The notes beneath the pieces are model-generated. The model was not told where the DNA came from and made no database searches. It saw only the letters and a list, made by a program, of their open reading frames with translations. A program made the translations under genes and the position numbers. From IMG/VR virus record IMGVR_UViG_3300040801_005433, positions 1-29,444 of that record: 29,444 bases of DNA. The stretch is one strand, 5' to 3'. Origin of the DNA: a virus. Positions 13,859 to 22,484 of this stretch are shown here, in pieces. Positions within the stretch are counted from its first letter, which is position 1, and every line of letters starts with the position of its first letter.

Positions 13859-16654
13859 ATGAGAATAGGTTATAAAAAATCACACCCGGGAGCTCCGGAT
13901 CCAAACAAGCCACGTGGGTACGATCAAGCGGAAATTGATCCTCAATTTTGGTACCTAGATGATAGTGGAAAAAGAGCGCATATGCGATTCGGTACCGAAG
14001 TTGGCGTATACGATAATCCTAGCACACCAGGATCCTTTAAGGATTCCAATTGGGTTCTCGATCCGCAAACCGGCGGCTATACAACAACAGAAGCTGCGCT
14101 AGCCTACAACGATATGATGAAAGCCTATGACGATGATTTTATGTTGGAAAATAACGTTACTCTAGGCGATTGGAGAGAGCAAACCCTAAACTCACCACAA
14201 AACACCTATTCGTGGCGCGATATCCAGGATATATACCGGTACGGACAAGACCTACGTCAGCCGAAGCCAATTACTTCACAACCGGCTCAACAACAGACGT
14301 CGAATGGTGCAGCTGCATCACCAGGCGACCCAGCAGTTGATTGGCGTGATATCAATCAAGACCAACGAAGTTCAAGGTACCTTGCTGCCGGTGCACCATT
14401 ATGGCAACAGGATTTAGGTTTTAATCAAAACCAGTCAATCCAACCCTTCATGGAAGGTGCTCAGAACATTTCCGAAAGAGGGGACTTTTACAATCAAGGG
14501 CAGGATCTGGCACTATCCAACAGAGCAGATTTTCAACAGGGCGCCTTGGAAGGACTCAGAGAATTCAGCGAGGGTGATAGGAGTGTTGTTGCAGCGCAGA
14601 ACCAACTTAACCGTCAAGCGCTGGCTTCACAATTGGCTGCCGGGCTAGCCGGTGGTAAGTATGACCCAAATCAACAGCGTCAATTGACCAATGCCTATGT
14701 TCGAGGAGCAACCGAAATGGGAAGGCAGGGTGAGATTGGTGCAATGCAAGAGCGCCAGCAAGCGCTTCAGAACATGCTTCAAGGTGCTGGTCAGGTAAGA
14801 GGTCAAGACATCCAAATGTTGAGCCAAGCACAGCAAGAAGCCCAACAATTACGGGGACTTGACGTAACCAAACAGCAACTAACCCAACAGTTCCTTCAAA
14901 TGGGCTTGGGTCTAGATGCGGCAAACAGAGCAGCCGAACAAGAATTGGTCAAGATGCAAGAGGCAGCCTATCAAACAGAAAAAGCAAGAGAGGTCGCGCT
15001 GGCAAACAAAACCCAATATAACGCACCTGGAACAAACTGGGGAGGCGTGATAAGCGGGATTGGGAGTCTCGCTGCTGGACTGGGAATGGTATTCTCAGAT
15101 CCCAAAACTAAGAAGAACGTTGACTACATCACAGCATCACCAGGTCCGCTCAAACAAAACATTGAAGAACAAGGTAAGGAAAAGAAAAGCAATCCTTTTC
15201 AGTTTAACGACGATGCCGGAACAACCGACTGGAACAGGGGTTATGCTCAATCCAATTGGGACATTGCTGGTGCCGGCAAGTTCTTCAACAAGGAGGTGAA
15301 ATCTCCAACACTTACACCACAGCAGAGCATCGCTGTTAGACCAACGTTTTATCAGGAAAGATTGCCAGTGCCAAAGGTAGCTGTTGAACCACCGCCTGCT
15401 CCTGTTATGCAACCACCACCTGCTCCGGAACCCGAACCAACACCTGCGCCAATGCCAATTGCTCAGCCCGAACCAACACCTGCGCCAATGCCTGCGCCAA
15501 TGCCTGTTCCGGAAGGCGGGGGAGAATGGGGCACTCGGGAAACGCTAGCTAAAAAAGCAGCCGAGAGGGAAAAGCAACGGAAGGCTCAAGAATACGAAAA
15601 CCTCCCTGCTTTTATTAAGAACATGATGAGGCTCAATCCACCGCCTCAATCAAAACCCTACACCCCTAAACCTATCCCCACCGATGGACGATGGAGGGCA
15701 GACTCTCTGGCGGTGGCACAAGCAGCAGCAGAAAAAGCAAAGAAGCAAAAGCAAGCAGATATCTACAGGAAATACGGAACGCTTGTTGGTTCAGATCCCA
15801 AGACCAAAAAGAATACAGAATACATCACAGCATCACCTGGACCACTTAAGAACCTAATGGAAGGTGGCAAGCTTGAACTGCAAGACTGGTTGAACTACAA
15901 CTCAACCTCCCTGGCACAGAAACAATCAGCACTATCCAATTTTGATACAAGTCTTAGCCCAAAGCCACTTCAAACAGGTCCATCATTTGATGTGCCAGAT
16001 TTGGATGTGACACAACCTTACAGACCCCCTTCAATTGACGAAGCTCCGGATGGCATCTCGAACAAGGACCTAGCGCTAGGGCTGGGATTAGGCGTTGGCG
16101 GAATAGGGCAGATTGTGGGTGGCTTTACAGAGAGCCCACAAGAAAGACTGCAAAGGCAACAACTACAAAATCAATCAAATCAAAACTATGCTAGCCAATA
16201 CGCAAACATTACAGGGCAGAGATTGGCAGGTCTTCAAGGACCAGGTTCATTTAGATCTGCAATTGCCTTGAGCGACCCAAAGAGCAAGAAGAACGTAAAA
16301 GAGATTGATGGGCTCTTGGGTGATTACCTCAACAAAACCAAACCGGTCCAATTCGAGTATAAGAACCAGGGCAAGTATGGAGAAGGCAGAAGAACAGGGG
16401 TAATGAGCGATGACCTTGCAAAATCTGCCCTAGGTGACGCAATGACCATCACAGACCCAGAGACGGGTTACGATATGCTCAACCAGGATCCAAGGCTGAT
16501 GAATCCATTGCTGATGGCATCTGATGCTCTACTAAACCAGCGAATCAACAACCTTGAACAACTGTTAAAAGGGTCAAACAACAGCGATCCAATTTTGGAA
16601 GATGTTGACAAAGAAAAGATGATAAAAGAATATCTGAAACAAAGCAACCGCTAG
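13859..16654 (+). CDS. Ejection-type virion protein with S74-like C-terminal domain
   Basis: 931 aa. After an N-terminal region with Trp/Tyr/Gly (about 1-150), residues 200-390 are Gln/Ala-rich helices, as in DNA-ejection proteins, followed by a Gly/Ala hydrophobic segment (GGVISGIGSLAAGLGMVF, about 395-412). SDPKxKKN motifs start at Ser413, Ser645 and Ser805. The third (NVKEIDG and, downstream, GVMSDDLAKSALGDA, ending ALLNQRINNLEQLL) resembles an intramolecular chaperone/peptidase S74 domain, usually self-cleaved at the Ser. The first two share DYITASPGPLK-like flanks and look truncated. A Pro/Glu-rich linker lies at about 510-553. The domain normally trimerises fibres, but in short-tailed phages it also ends internal virion proteins. 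Confidence 0.75.
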   Translation: MRIGYKKSHPGAPDPNKPRGYDQAEIDPQFWYLDDSGKRAHMRFGTEVGVYDNPSTPGSFKDSNWVLDPQTGGYTTTEAALAYNDMMKAYDDDFMLENNVTLGDWREQTLNSPQNTYSWRDIQDIYRYGQDLRQPKPITSQPAQQQTSNGAAASPGDPAVDWRDINQDQRSSRYLAAGAPLWQQDLGFNQNQSIQPFMEGAQNISERGDFYNQGQDLALSNRADFQQGALEGLREFSEGDRSVVAAQNQLNRQALASQLAAGLAGGKYDPNQQRQLTNAYVRGATEMGRQGEIGAMQERQQALQNMLQGAGQVRGQDIQMLSQAQQEAQQLRGLDVTKQQLTQQFLQMGLGLDAANRAAEQELVKMQEAAYQTEKAREVALANKTQYNAPGTNWGGVISGIGSLAAGLGMVFSDPKTKKNVDYITASPGPLKQNIEEQGKEKKSNPFQFNDDAGTTDWNRGYAQSNWDIAGAGKFFNKEVKSPTLTPQQSIAVRPTFYQERLPVPKVAVEPPPAPVMQPPPAPEPEPTPAPMPIAQPEPTPAPMPAPMPVPEGGGEWGTRETLAKKAAEREKQRKAQEYENLPAFIKNMMRLNPPPQSKPYTPKPIPTDGRWRADSLAVAQAAAEKAKKQKQADIYRKYGTLVGSDPKTKKNTEYITASPGPLKNLMEGGKLELQDWLNYNSTSLAQKQSALSNFDTSLSPKPLQTGPSFDVPDLDVTQPYRPPSIDEAPDGISNKDLALGLGLGVGGIGQIVGGFTESPQERLQRQQLQNQSNQNYASQYANITGQRLAGLQGPGSFRSAIALSDPKSKKNVKEIDGLLGDYLNKTKPVQFEYKNQGKYGEGRRTGVMSDDLAKSALGDAMTITDPETGYDMLNQDPRLMNPLLMASDALLNQRINNLEQLLKGSNNSDPILEDVDKEKMIKEYLKQSNR
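15431..15504 (+). repeat. Tandem repeat coding for Pro-rich linker
   Basis: CCCGAACCAACACCTGCGCC begins at 15431 and again at 15467, a 36-nt (12-codon) period, with a further CTGCGCCAATGC copy after 15490. It encodes PEPTPAPMP repeats in the ejection-type protein. The identical codons suggest recent duplication, and such linkers vary in length by slippage. Confidence 0.8.
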
Positions 16655-16665
16655 GAGATTTTAAA

Positions 16666-17196
16666 ATGCCAGATCGAAACAAGAAACGAGATGAAGAATT
16701 GCTTAAAAAACTTTTTGCGTACAAAAAAAAGAAACAAATGGCGCGACCCGGAAAGGTCGACAGTGTCATCGATGATGTTCTTGGACCGCTGAGAGATTCA
16801 AAGAGCCCACTGATGGATGACCTTCCAAGAAACGTTGCCAAGGAAGAGCTCAAGCCATTGCGTGATGCCGGCGATCGATCAGATCTGCTTTTTCCGTTGA
16901 CAAGAAAGGGTTCATTCCTAGGAGAGCCAATGGAAGAGCTGGATTCGCTGCGCAGAGCCGGCAAGGAGGATCCATTGCTCAACGAACTGAGAGGGCGCGA
17001 TCAAGCAATTGACGACCTTGAGAGTGAGGAAACAACAGACGTGCTCCGGAGCCTAATTGGTGGTGGTGGGGGACTGATGAGCGGCAGACGTTCAGCCCCA
17101 GATGATTTGGGCACAATGAGAGCGCCATCGTCAGGCAGGAGTCAAAGAAACAGGCAAGACTACCTTAGGTTCCTTAAGGCGTTGTCAGACATCTAA
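16666..17196 (+). CDS. Charged repeat protein, 176 aa
   Basis: No family is recognised. The N-terminus is very basic (RNKKRDEELLKKLF, KKKKQ). Residues 37-108 hold three imperfect copies of a PLR-D-(x)-LL unit: DVLGPLRDSKSPLMDDL (37-53), EELKPLRDAGDRSDLLFPL (60-78) and EELDSLRRAGKEDPLLNEL (90-108). A Gly-rich stretch (GGGGGLMSG, about 132-140) and a basic Ser/Arg segment precede the C-terminus. TAGGAG lies just upstream, overlapping the preceding gene's stop. Lying between ejection-type genes, it is probably a virion protein that may bind DNA or a partner through the repeats. Confidence 0.65.
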   Translation: MPDRNKKRDEELLKKLFAYKKKKQMARPGKVDSVIDDVLGPLRDSKSPLMDDLPRNVAKEELKPLRDAGDRSDLLFPLTRKGSFLGEPMEELDSLRRAGKEDPLLNELRGRDQAIDDLESEETTDVLRSLIGGGGGLMSGRRSAPDDLGTMRAPSSGRSQRNRQDYLRFLKALSDI

Positions 17197-17200
17197 TCCT

Positions 17201-17265
17201 AGGGGTCTAGCAGCCCCATCAGCAACGTTTTAAATGAACAAGGCATCCTATCCATCCTCTTTTTT
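17201..17265 (+). repeat. Intergenic structured element, copy C
   Basis: Starting 4 nt after the stop codon, AGGGGTCTAGCAGCCCCATC continues with AGCAACGTTTTAAATGAAC, AAGGCATC and a final T6. It is nearly the same as copy A and, over its first 25 nt, as copy E. The outer stem is weak here (AGGG with TCCT), although the T-run remains. Confidence 0.65.
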
Positions 17266-17267
17266 AA

Positions 17268-17293
17268 AAGGCTCTGGGAGGCTCTGAGGAGAG
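17268..17293 (+). promoter_or_regulatory. Conserved leader box, copy L2
   Basis: AGGCTCTGGGAGGCTCTGAG followed by GAGAGA precedes the ATG at 17298. It contains GGCTCTG twice and keeps the GGCTCTGAGGAGA core of the other leader boxes. Confidence 0.55.
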
Positions 17294-17297
17294 AAAA

Positions 17298-18824
17298 ATG
17301 AACGACGACGAATTCTATCCATTCGAAGAAGATGAGGAAGAGCCACTAGATCCCATGGGGCAAACTGTAGATCCACGGGCTGCAGCTGCTATCGAAGCCG
17401 AGGAGCTAGCAACATCCGGTCAGTTTGCGGGGCGCCCCATAGACACTATTAACGCTGCCAGGGAAGTGTTACGCCAAAGAAGCGCTAATGCTGCCGAATT
17501 GCTTGGGTCGGTCAGCAAGGGTAGCGCGTTAATGGGTGGTGGATGGAGTCCAACATCCGGGATTAGTTTAAAGGAATACCAAGATGCTGTACGGCAAAAG
17601 GAAATTTCCGAGAAATTTATTAAAGATATCGATAACGTTATAGCAAACAAGCAAAGTTTTGAAGACGTCGCTGAAAGGGAGGAACGCAAGAAGTTCAACA
17701 CCTCAATTGAGCAAAGCGTTGATGACCCTCTATCTGGCATGTCATCGTACGAAGCAATGCCGAATATACCGGAAAGACCTTTGCCAAACATGTCATCCTA
17801 CAATAAAGCGCTGGAAGAATTGCAACAACAACAACAGACAAGAATTGAAAAGCTTGGTGGCAAAGGGAAGAAACTTAAGGAAGCATACGACAAGGGCTTC
17901 GAAGCATATAACAATGCCATAAAAACATTAAACAACTTCAAGATTGATCCCGACAGTGTTGCCAACAGCATGGGTAGAACTCAAACAATAATGATGGGCA
18001 TTGCAATGGGACTCGAACGCGCCGGCAATTTCATCTCCAAAAACCCCAATGGACCAACCATGGTTGCTGACCTTTTGGCACGTGAACAAAAGAAAGATTT
18101 GGAAAGGCAGAAGTTTCAATATCAACAACAAATCCAACAAGTTGCGCGAACAGAACAAGACCTTGATCGAGCTGCCAGGCAATGGGATGATTTAGAAAAA
18201 CAATTGGACCAATCACAAAAGGCGGCTATGAAGCTTCAATTGATGGATTTAGCAACAAAACATCCAGGAGCGCAACTTGATCTTGCCAAGACCGCAGCAC
18301 AAATTGATGCGATTAATACACAAAACGTTTTTAATCAGGCATCTATGTCCACTAAGGCAGCCGACATTGGTCCACCACCTCCGGATAAGATCTTGGAAAA
18401 GATGTCAACTAGAAAGAATGTGCTTAGCGAAGTTGGCAACCTTATTAAAGAGGCGAAAGAACTGGATAAGGAAGCAGTTGCCTACCCTGTTCAGAAATAT
18501 TGGCCAAACTCGGATGCTGCCAGATATCGCAAAAAACTTGAACTGTTCTCGGTTGAATTGAGAAAGGCAAAAGAATCCGGCGTTATGACCGAACAAGATT
18601 TCAAAAGATACAGCACACTACTAGATGCAAAAACAATAACAACCAGCGAAATCATTAAACGCCTTAGTGATCTGGAAAGGACCCAACAAAAAGCATACGA
18701 TTCAACGTTGAAGGTTTTTAGCAAAAAGTTTCCTTCACTGCCATACTACCTTCAAGACGAACAAGACAAGGAGTTGCCCAGGCAGCCTCTTAAGGTACCA
18801 AGTAAAAAAAAAACTCAAAAATAA
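17298..18824 (+). CDS. Internal virion (ejection) protein, 508-aa form
   Basis: An acidic N-terminus (DDEFYPFEEDEEEPLDP) is followed by Ala/Gly-rich and coiled-coil regions. Long Gln-rich helices lie at about 255-340 (QKFQYQQQIQQVARTEQ, AARQWDDLEKQLDQS), as in proteins ejected with phage DNA to form the trans-periplasmic channel. The gene ends at TAA 18822 shortly after ten A (18804-18813), read as Lys-Lys-Lys-Thr. A -1 shift on this run continues into the transglycosylase frame. So this is likely the short product of a two-product gene, although a homopolymer error in the assembly could also make the two frames one. Confidence 0.75.
   Translation: MNDDEFYPFEEDEEEPLDPMGQTVDPRAAAAIEAEELATSGQFAGRPIDTINAAREVLRQRSANAAELLGSVSKGSALMGGGWSPTSGISLKEYQDAVRQKEISEKFIKDIDNVIANKQSFEDVAEREERKKFNTSIEQSVDDPLSGMSSYEAMPNIPERPLPNMSSYNKALEELQQQQQTRIEKLGGKGKKLKEAYDKGFEAYNNAIKTLNNFKIDPDSVANSMGRTQTIMMGIAMGLERAGNFISKNPNGPTMVADLLAREQKKDLERQKFQYQQQIQQVARTEQDLDRAARQWDDLEKQLDQSQKAAMKLQLMDLATKHPGAQLDLAKTAAQIDAINTQNVFNQASMSTKAADIGPPPPDKILEKMSTRKNVLSEVGNLIKEAKELDKEAVAYPVQKYWPNSDAARYRKKLELFSVELRKAKESGVMTEQDFKRYSTLLDAKTITTSEIIKRLSDLERTQQKAYDSTLKVFSKKFPSLPYYLQDEQDKELPRQPLKVPSKKKTQK
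18804..18813 (+). other. Slippery A10 run (candidate -1 frameshift or slippage site)
   Basis: Ten consecutive A at the end of the 508-aa gene. A -1 ribosomal shift, or one extra A from RNA polymerase slippage, moves reading into the transglycosylase frame. The frame-0 stop codon follows 9 nt later. Confidence 0.6.
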
Positions 18825-19384
18825 GCAAGGAGCAGGTTGAACAAATCATTAATGATGAGCTTAAGCAGAATCGTTATACAAACCTTAACCCTAGATTAAT
18901 CCATGAACGAATCAAATACGAAAGTGGCTACGACTCAGCAGCAAGAGCAAAACCACAACGTTGGAAGTCTTCGGTGGATCCGTCGGGAAAGATTTATGGG
19001 AGTGAAATAGGCTTGCTACAATTATCCCCAACGTCACGTGAGAGGTTTAACCTGACAGAGGAACAAGCAATGGATCCAAAAACCAACCTCAAGTATTCAC
19101 TCAAGATTTGGGACAACTGGGCAAACAAGTTGTTTGATTCAGCTGAACAAAAACCCAACAGGACAGAGAGGGATGTTTGGTCTTGGTTGGTCACATCGGT
19201 AGGTCCAGGTGCCACCCGTAAACTGCGGGAACTTAATGGTGGTTATGGTTTGCGCAACCTTCAACGACTAATTTCCAACGAAGACATTTTAAATGCGCAC
19301 AAGAAATCCTTCGGCACTCAATCCCCGAAGCTAATTAATGCTAGAATTCGGAAAGCATTAGAAGTGGCAAGGAGAGCGAAATGA
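18806..19384 (+). CDS. Lysozyme-like (SLT) transglycosylase domain, -1 frame extension
   Basis: The open frame starts at 18806 after a stop (18803-18805) and has no ATG, GTG, TTG or CTG before GTG 18974. Its SLT features begin earlier: catalytic Glu in IKYESGYD (GAA 18920-18922), then GLLQLSPTS, DPKTNLKYSLKIWDNW and VTSVGPGATRKL, matching motifs of GH23-type lytic transglycosylases that open peptidoglycan during ejection. An SLT domain is also found in T7 gp16. A start at 18974 would lose the Glu. A -1 slip on A10 (18804-18813) gives a fusion of about 695 aa (505 + 190) with the Glu at about residue 542. AAGGAG (18827-18832) might alternatively serve a non-standard ATC/ATT start at 18845/18848. 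Confidence 0.8.
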   Translation, partial: KKNSKISKEQVEQIINDELKQNRYTNLNPRLIHERIKYESGYDSAARAKPQRWKSSVDPSGKIYGSEIGLLQLSPTSRERFNLTEEQAMDPKTNLKYSLKIWDNWANKLFDSAEQKPNRTERDVWSWLVTSVGPGATRKLRELNGGYGLRNLQRLISNEDILNAHKKSFGTQSPKLINARIRKALEVARRAK

Positions 19385-19411
19385 AAGACGCTTACAGAGC
19401 CTCGAGGAGAG
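19385..19411 (+). promoter_or_regulatory. Conserved leader box, copy L3
   Basis: AAGACGCTTACAGAGCCTCG leading into AGGAGAG lies between the transglycosylase stop and the ATG at 19420. It matches L1 and L5 (ACGCTTA-AGAG). Here it appears without the larger structured element, so the two can be used separately. Confidence 0.6.
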
Positions 19412-19419
19412 AATAAATA

Positions 19420-22080
19420 ATGCCCGAGAAGAAGAAAGTCCAGTACCAACTTCAGCCCGATGGTACTGTCAATGTCAAGAAGAATGGTGAATACTTTTCC
19501 TTGCCTGAAGAGGATGCTTTTAAGGCAATTGGTCAGGGGATTGTTGAGGCAGTAAGCGATGAAGAGGCTTACCGGTATGACTACACGAAAAGGCTAGAAG
19601 AGGAGGCATCGGAGTCTCCGATTAGATCTGCACTTGAGGGCGCTGCCAGGTCGATCACCATGGGTGCCAGTGACTGGGTGTTGGGTAATACCATCTATGA
19701 TACAAAAGAAGAAAGAGATGCTGCCCTAGCAAGAAGCGAAACGCTTGCCGGTGGTATTGGCGAGATTGGGGGAATGTTTGTACCAACCGGTGTTGCAGGA
19801 TTGGCAGGAAAGGGAATCAAGAGCATTAATGCCACCAGCAAAGCAGCCAGAGCGGCTAGGGCAGCTGCCGGGTTTGCAGCAGAGGGTACAATTGCTAGCG
19901 CTGGACAGGAGATTGCCAAGGAGGCTTATGGCGCCGAAGGAAGCCTAGGCAACGTTGCAACGGGTGCTGGATTATCGGCAGCAGTTGGTGGCACAATGGC
20001 TACCATCGGAAAACTGACCAAGTATGGTCTAGACAAGGCAACGAAAAGTGTGGTCACCAAAAAGGAGGTCTTAGCCAAAGGTACCGGTAAACGCTACGGC
20101 ACTTCGACAAAAGAGCTCCAAAAGATTCTGGACAAAGATGGAGAGGCTGCGCTAAGGAAAAGACTTGAGGACCTGGAAAAAGCAAACATAGCCCGGGGAA
20201 AGCCGGCTGTAAATGTGTATACACCAGCTGATGTCGTAGAAAAAGAAACAGCCGAATTCGCACAAGAGATGGCAAGCTCGTTTAGCCAGATGGCTAGCAA
20301 AGCAAAACTTGCCGCAAAAAACGCATTTAAAAGTCCGAAAATGTCCGCTGTTGAATTTCGTCCTGCGGGTCAGCGTGGCTTACCATACAATAAAAACGTG
20401 CATGTCGATTGGTCCCTTCAAGCCAAAGGAGAAGCTGCCAAGAGCTTTAAAGCAGCAATCGACGTTGATAAGGCTTTGCCACCATGGGCAGCGCTGGCAG
20501 GTGGTTTTTATTATGGCGGATTGCCTGGAATTGCTGCTGGCTTTGTTGCGCGAAAACTTGCCAAGGTTGGTATCGACAAGCTGGCAGGAATGACCATCAA
20601 AGAGTCAACAATTAACGCAATTGCCAAAACCTACAGCCTAGCATCCCAGGGAGCAGCATGGGCAACTGCGGTTCTAGCAGCCCCAAAAGCCATAGATTCC
20701 AACAACTTAAAGGAAACAAGAGCCTGGCTTGACCTTCAGGATAATACTGACCCCAACGTTGCAGCAATGAAGTTTGCTGACAGCATTGGCAACCTTGAAA
20801 ATGCCATTCACTATTCTTTTAGTCCAAATAAAGTAATAAATGATTTTGCCAATCCGGATAACATCAACAAAAAAAACCTGGATGTTTTAAGTGTCGTCCA
20901 ACCCGAAATCTATCAGGACCTTAAGGAATACGCAAACTCAATCAACGTTGAGGGCATAACCGGAAAGAAGCTTGACAAACTCAACCTGATCAGGTCGCAC
21001 GTCATAACATCCGATTACACCCCAGCGCTAACAAACCCAAAATCAGCATCAGACATTGCCAAGATAATGAACATCACAAAAGCAATGGACACGATGTTTA
21101 CGCCAAGCGTGATGGAGAACATAGAGATTCTTAAGGCAAGAAACAAGATTAAAAAAACGCTTGAACAACTTCCACCAAACGTTAAAGACCAATTGATGGG
21201 AATGAGCCAAACGTATGCTGCCGGTGAAGAGCCGGATGTCTATCAGGTTCAGAGTTTGGACGAGGCAGCATTCACTTCTTCCGGAATTAAGAATGCCTCC
21301 TCAATGGCAAAGCAAATGTCCCAACTTCGCATTGGACCTTCACAGAAGAAACTAACCGGTTTAGGATTCCTCAATGCTTTTTCTTCCGGAGCAGAACCTT
21401 CACAGCAAGGAAAGATTGCGGAAGGCTTAGCCAAGCAAATCATCAGTAACAAGGACAGCAGGTTAAAATCACTTGACGTAAAGCCTCTTTTAAAATCACA
21501 AAAGATTAAACTACCCAATGATTTCAAGGAGATAGTGAACGGCATTGATCCTGATGTTATTGCTGGCTATGCGCAAGGCGCAGCAACCATCGCAGATCCA
21601 AATGAGGTGGAGAATCCTTCCGAACTTGGCAACAAGGCAGCAGATCAATTGGGGCTGTTGAAAGAATACTCTGTGAAGGTCAGGGATAAGAAAAGGTTCA
21701 ACGAAATTGCGCAGTCAATCTTGGATCCAAGAACAATCCTGTCACGTTTGGATAACAACAGTTCAACCATGGATGACGTTGTGATTTTCAACCAGCTATT
21801 TCCGATTGCCGCGCGGCAGATAACCTTTTCGGTGAATGAACTTTTGGATGAACATTTCAGCAACATCGCAAACGGCAAAAAGTCCCTATTTACTAGGAAA
21901 GTCAAAAACAACCTAGCAATTTGGTCACCACTAGGAAATAGACCCCAACAACAGTCACCCATGGGAGCACCACCAGCGCAACAGCAACCGACAGCAGACG
22001 TCGACAAAACCGTGGCAAGGTCAGAAATGCCAAACATGAACGAAACGCCAATTGAAAGGGCTTCGAAAAACATTTCTTAG
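19420..22080 (+). CDS. Large internal virion/ejection protein, 886 aa
   Basis: Two hydrophobic, Gly/Ala-rich zones stand out: about 105-205 (AGGIGEIGGMFVPTGVAGLAG, AARAARAAAGFAAEG and AAVGGTMATIG) and about 350-425 (PPWAALAGGFYYGGLPGIAA and AAWATAVLAAP). These could insert into membranes, as expected of proteins that leave the virion to form the DNA-ejection channel. The remainder is helical and charged; the last 60 residues are Gln/Pro-rich and probably disordered. Position and size parallel T7 gp15/gp16-type genes, but no sequence family is claimed. The ribosome binding site is in leader box L3. Confidence 0.7.
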   Translation: MPEKKKVQYQLQPDGTVNVKKNGEYFSLPEEDAFKAIGQGIVEAVSDEEAYRYDYTKRLEEEASESPIRSALEGAARSITMGASDWVLGNTIYDTKEERDAALARSETLAGGIGEIGGMFVPTGVAGLAGKGIKSINATSKAARAARAAAGFAAEGTIASAGQEIAKEAYGAEGSLGNVATGAGLSAAVGGTMATIGKLTKYGLDKATKSVVTKKEVLAKGTGKRYGTSTKELQKILDKDGEAALRKRLEDLEKANIARGKPAVNVYTPADVVEKETAEFAQEMASSFSQMASKAKLAAKNAFKSPKMSAVEFRPAGQRGLPYNKNVHVDWSLQAKGEAAKSFKAAIDVDKALPPWAALAGGFYYGGLPGIAAGFVARKLAKVGIDKLAGMTIKESTINAIAKTYSLASQGAAWATAVLAAPKAIDSNNLKETRAWLDLQDNTDPNVAAMKFADSIGNLENAIHYSFSPNKVINDFANPDNINKKNLDVLSVVQPEIYQDLKEYANSINVEGITGKKLDKLNLIRSHVITSDYTPALTNPKSASDIAKIMNITKAMDTMFTPSVMENIEILKARNKIKKTLEQLPPNVKDQLMGMSQTYAAGEEPDVYQVQSLDEAAFTSSGIKNASSMAKQMSQLRIGPSQKKLTGLGFLNAFSSGAEPSQQGKIAEGLAKQIISNKDSRLKSLDVKPLLKSQKIKLPNDFKEIVNGIDPDVIAGYAQGAATIADPNEVENPSELGNKAADQLGLLKEYSVKVRDKKRFNEIAQSILDPRTILSRLDNNSSTMDDVVIFNQLFPIAARQITFSVNELLDEHFSNIANGKKSLFTRKVKNNLAIWSPLGNRPQQQSPMGAPPAQQQPTADVDKTVARSEMPNMNETPIERASKNIS

Positions 22081-22094
22081 AGGAGAAAGTATCA

Positions 22095-22475
22095 ATGTCT
22101 ATAACAGCAGAAAGCAAGCTTACAATGGACCGTAGAGAACGCTTAGCAACCAACGTCTCAGCAGCAACCAGCGTTATGAAGATTGCCAATAAATCCAAAC
22201 TCTCTGTCCACGTCATTATTGACAACACCGACGAGGTTGGGACAATCAACGTTGAGGTTGGAAATGATGGCACACATTTCAATGAGGTGTGGTATAAAGA
22301 TGAGAATGAGGTCCTTCAAACATCGGGTATCAGCGTAACCTCCGGCACCGACATCAACTTCCTTTATGATCCCCTAGAAACCAACGCCAAGTATCTAAGG
22401 GTTCGGTATACTAGTACCAGTGGCGGATCCGCCTCGAACTATCTTAATGTATACGTTAACGACAGTGCCAGGTAA
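22095..22475 (+). CDS. Small beta-rich virion protein, 126 aa
   Basis: A polar N-terminal helix (DRRERLATNVSAATSV) is followed by a compact beta domain with strand-turn patterns (LSVHVIIDNTDEVGTINVEV, GNDGTHFNEVWYKDENEV, YLRVRYTSTSGGSASNY). The GNDGTHFNEVW turn resembles galactose-binding-like beta-sandwich modules in phage structural proteins. GAGGAG lies 10 nt upstream, overlapping the preceding stop. It lies between ejection and fibre genes, so a tail or fibre accessory role is likely. No exact family is claimed. Confidence 0.65.
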   Translation: MSITAESKLTMDRRERLATNVSAATSVMKIANKSKLSVHVIIDNTDEVGTINVEVGNDGTHFNEVWYKDENEVLQTSGISVTSGTDINFLYDPLETNAKYLRVRYTSTSGGSASNYLNVYVNDSAR

Positions 22476-22484
22476 TCATTTCTT

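Noticed and set aside
15431-15504. CRISPR-like array from the short repeats
   Set aside because: The period is 36 nt in frame with no unique spacers. It encodes a Pro-rich linker inside a gene.
18974-19384. Stand-alone transglycosylase gene starting at GTG 18974
   Set aside because: It would omit the catalytic Glu region (GAA 18920-18922), which is intact in the same frame upstream, and no ribosome binding site precedes the GTG.
22467-22484. GTAATCATT near 22472 as a fourth copy of the post-gene repeat
   Set aside because: Only nine bases match, the CAGTTC-T6 part is missing, and it sits inside a tight gene junction, so chance is likely.
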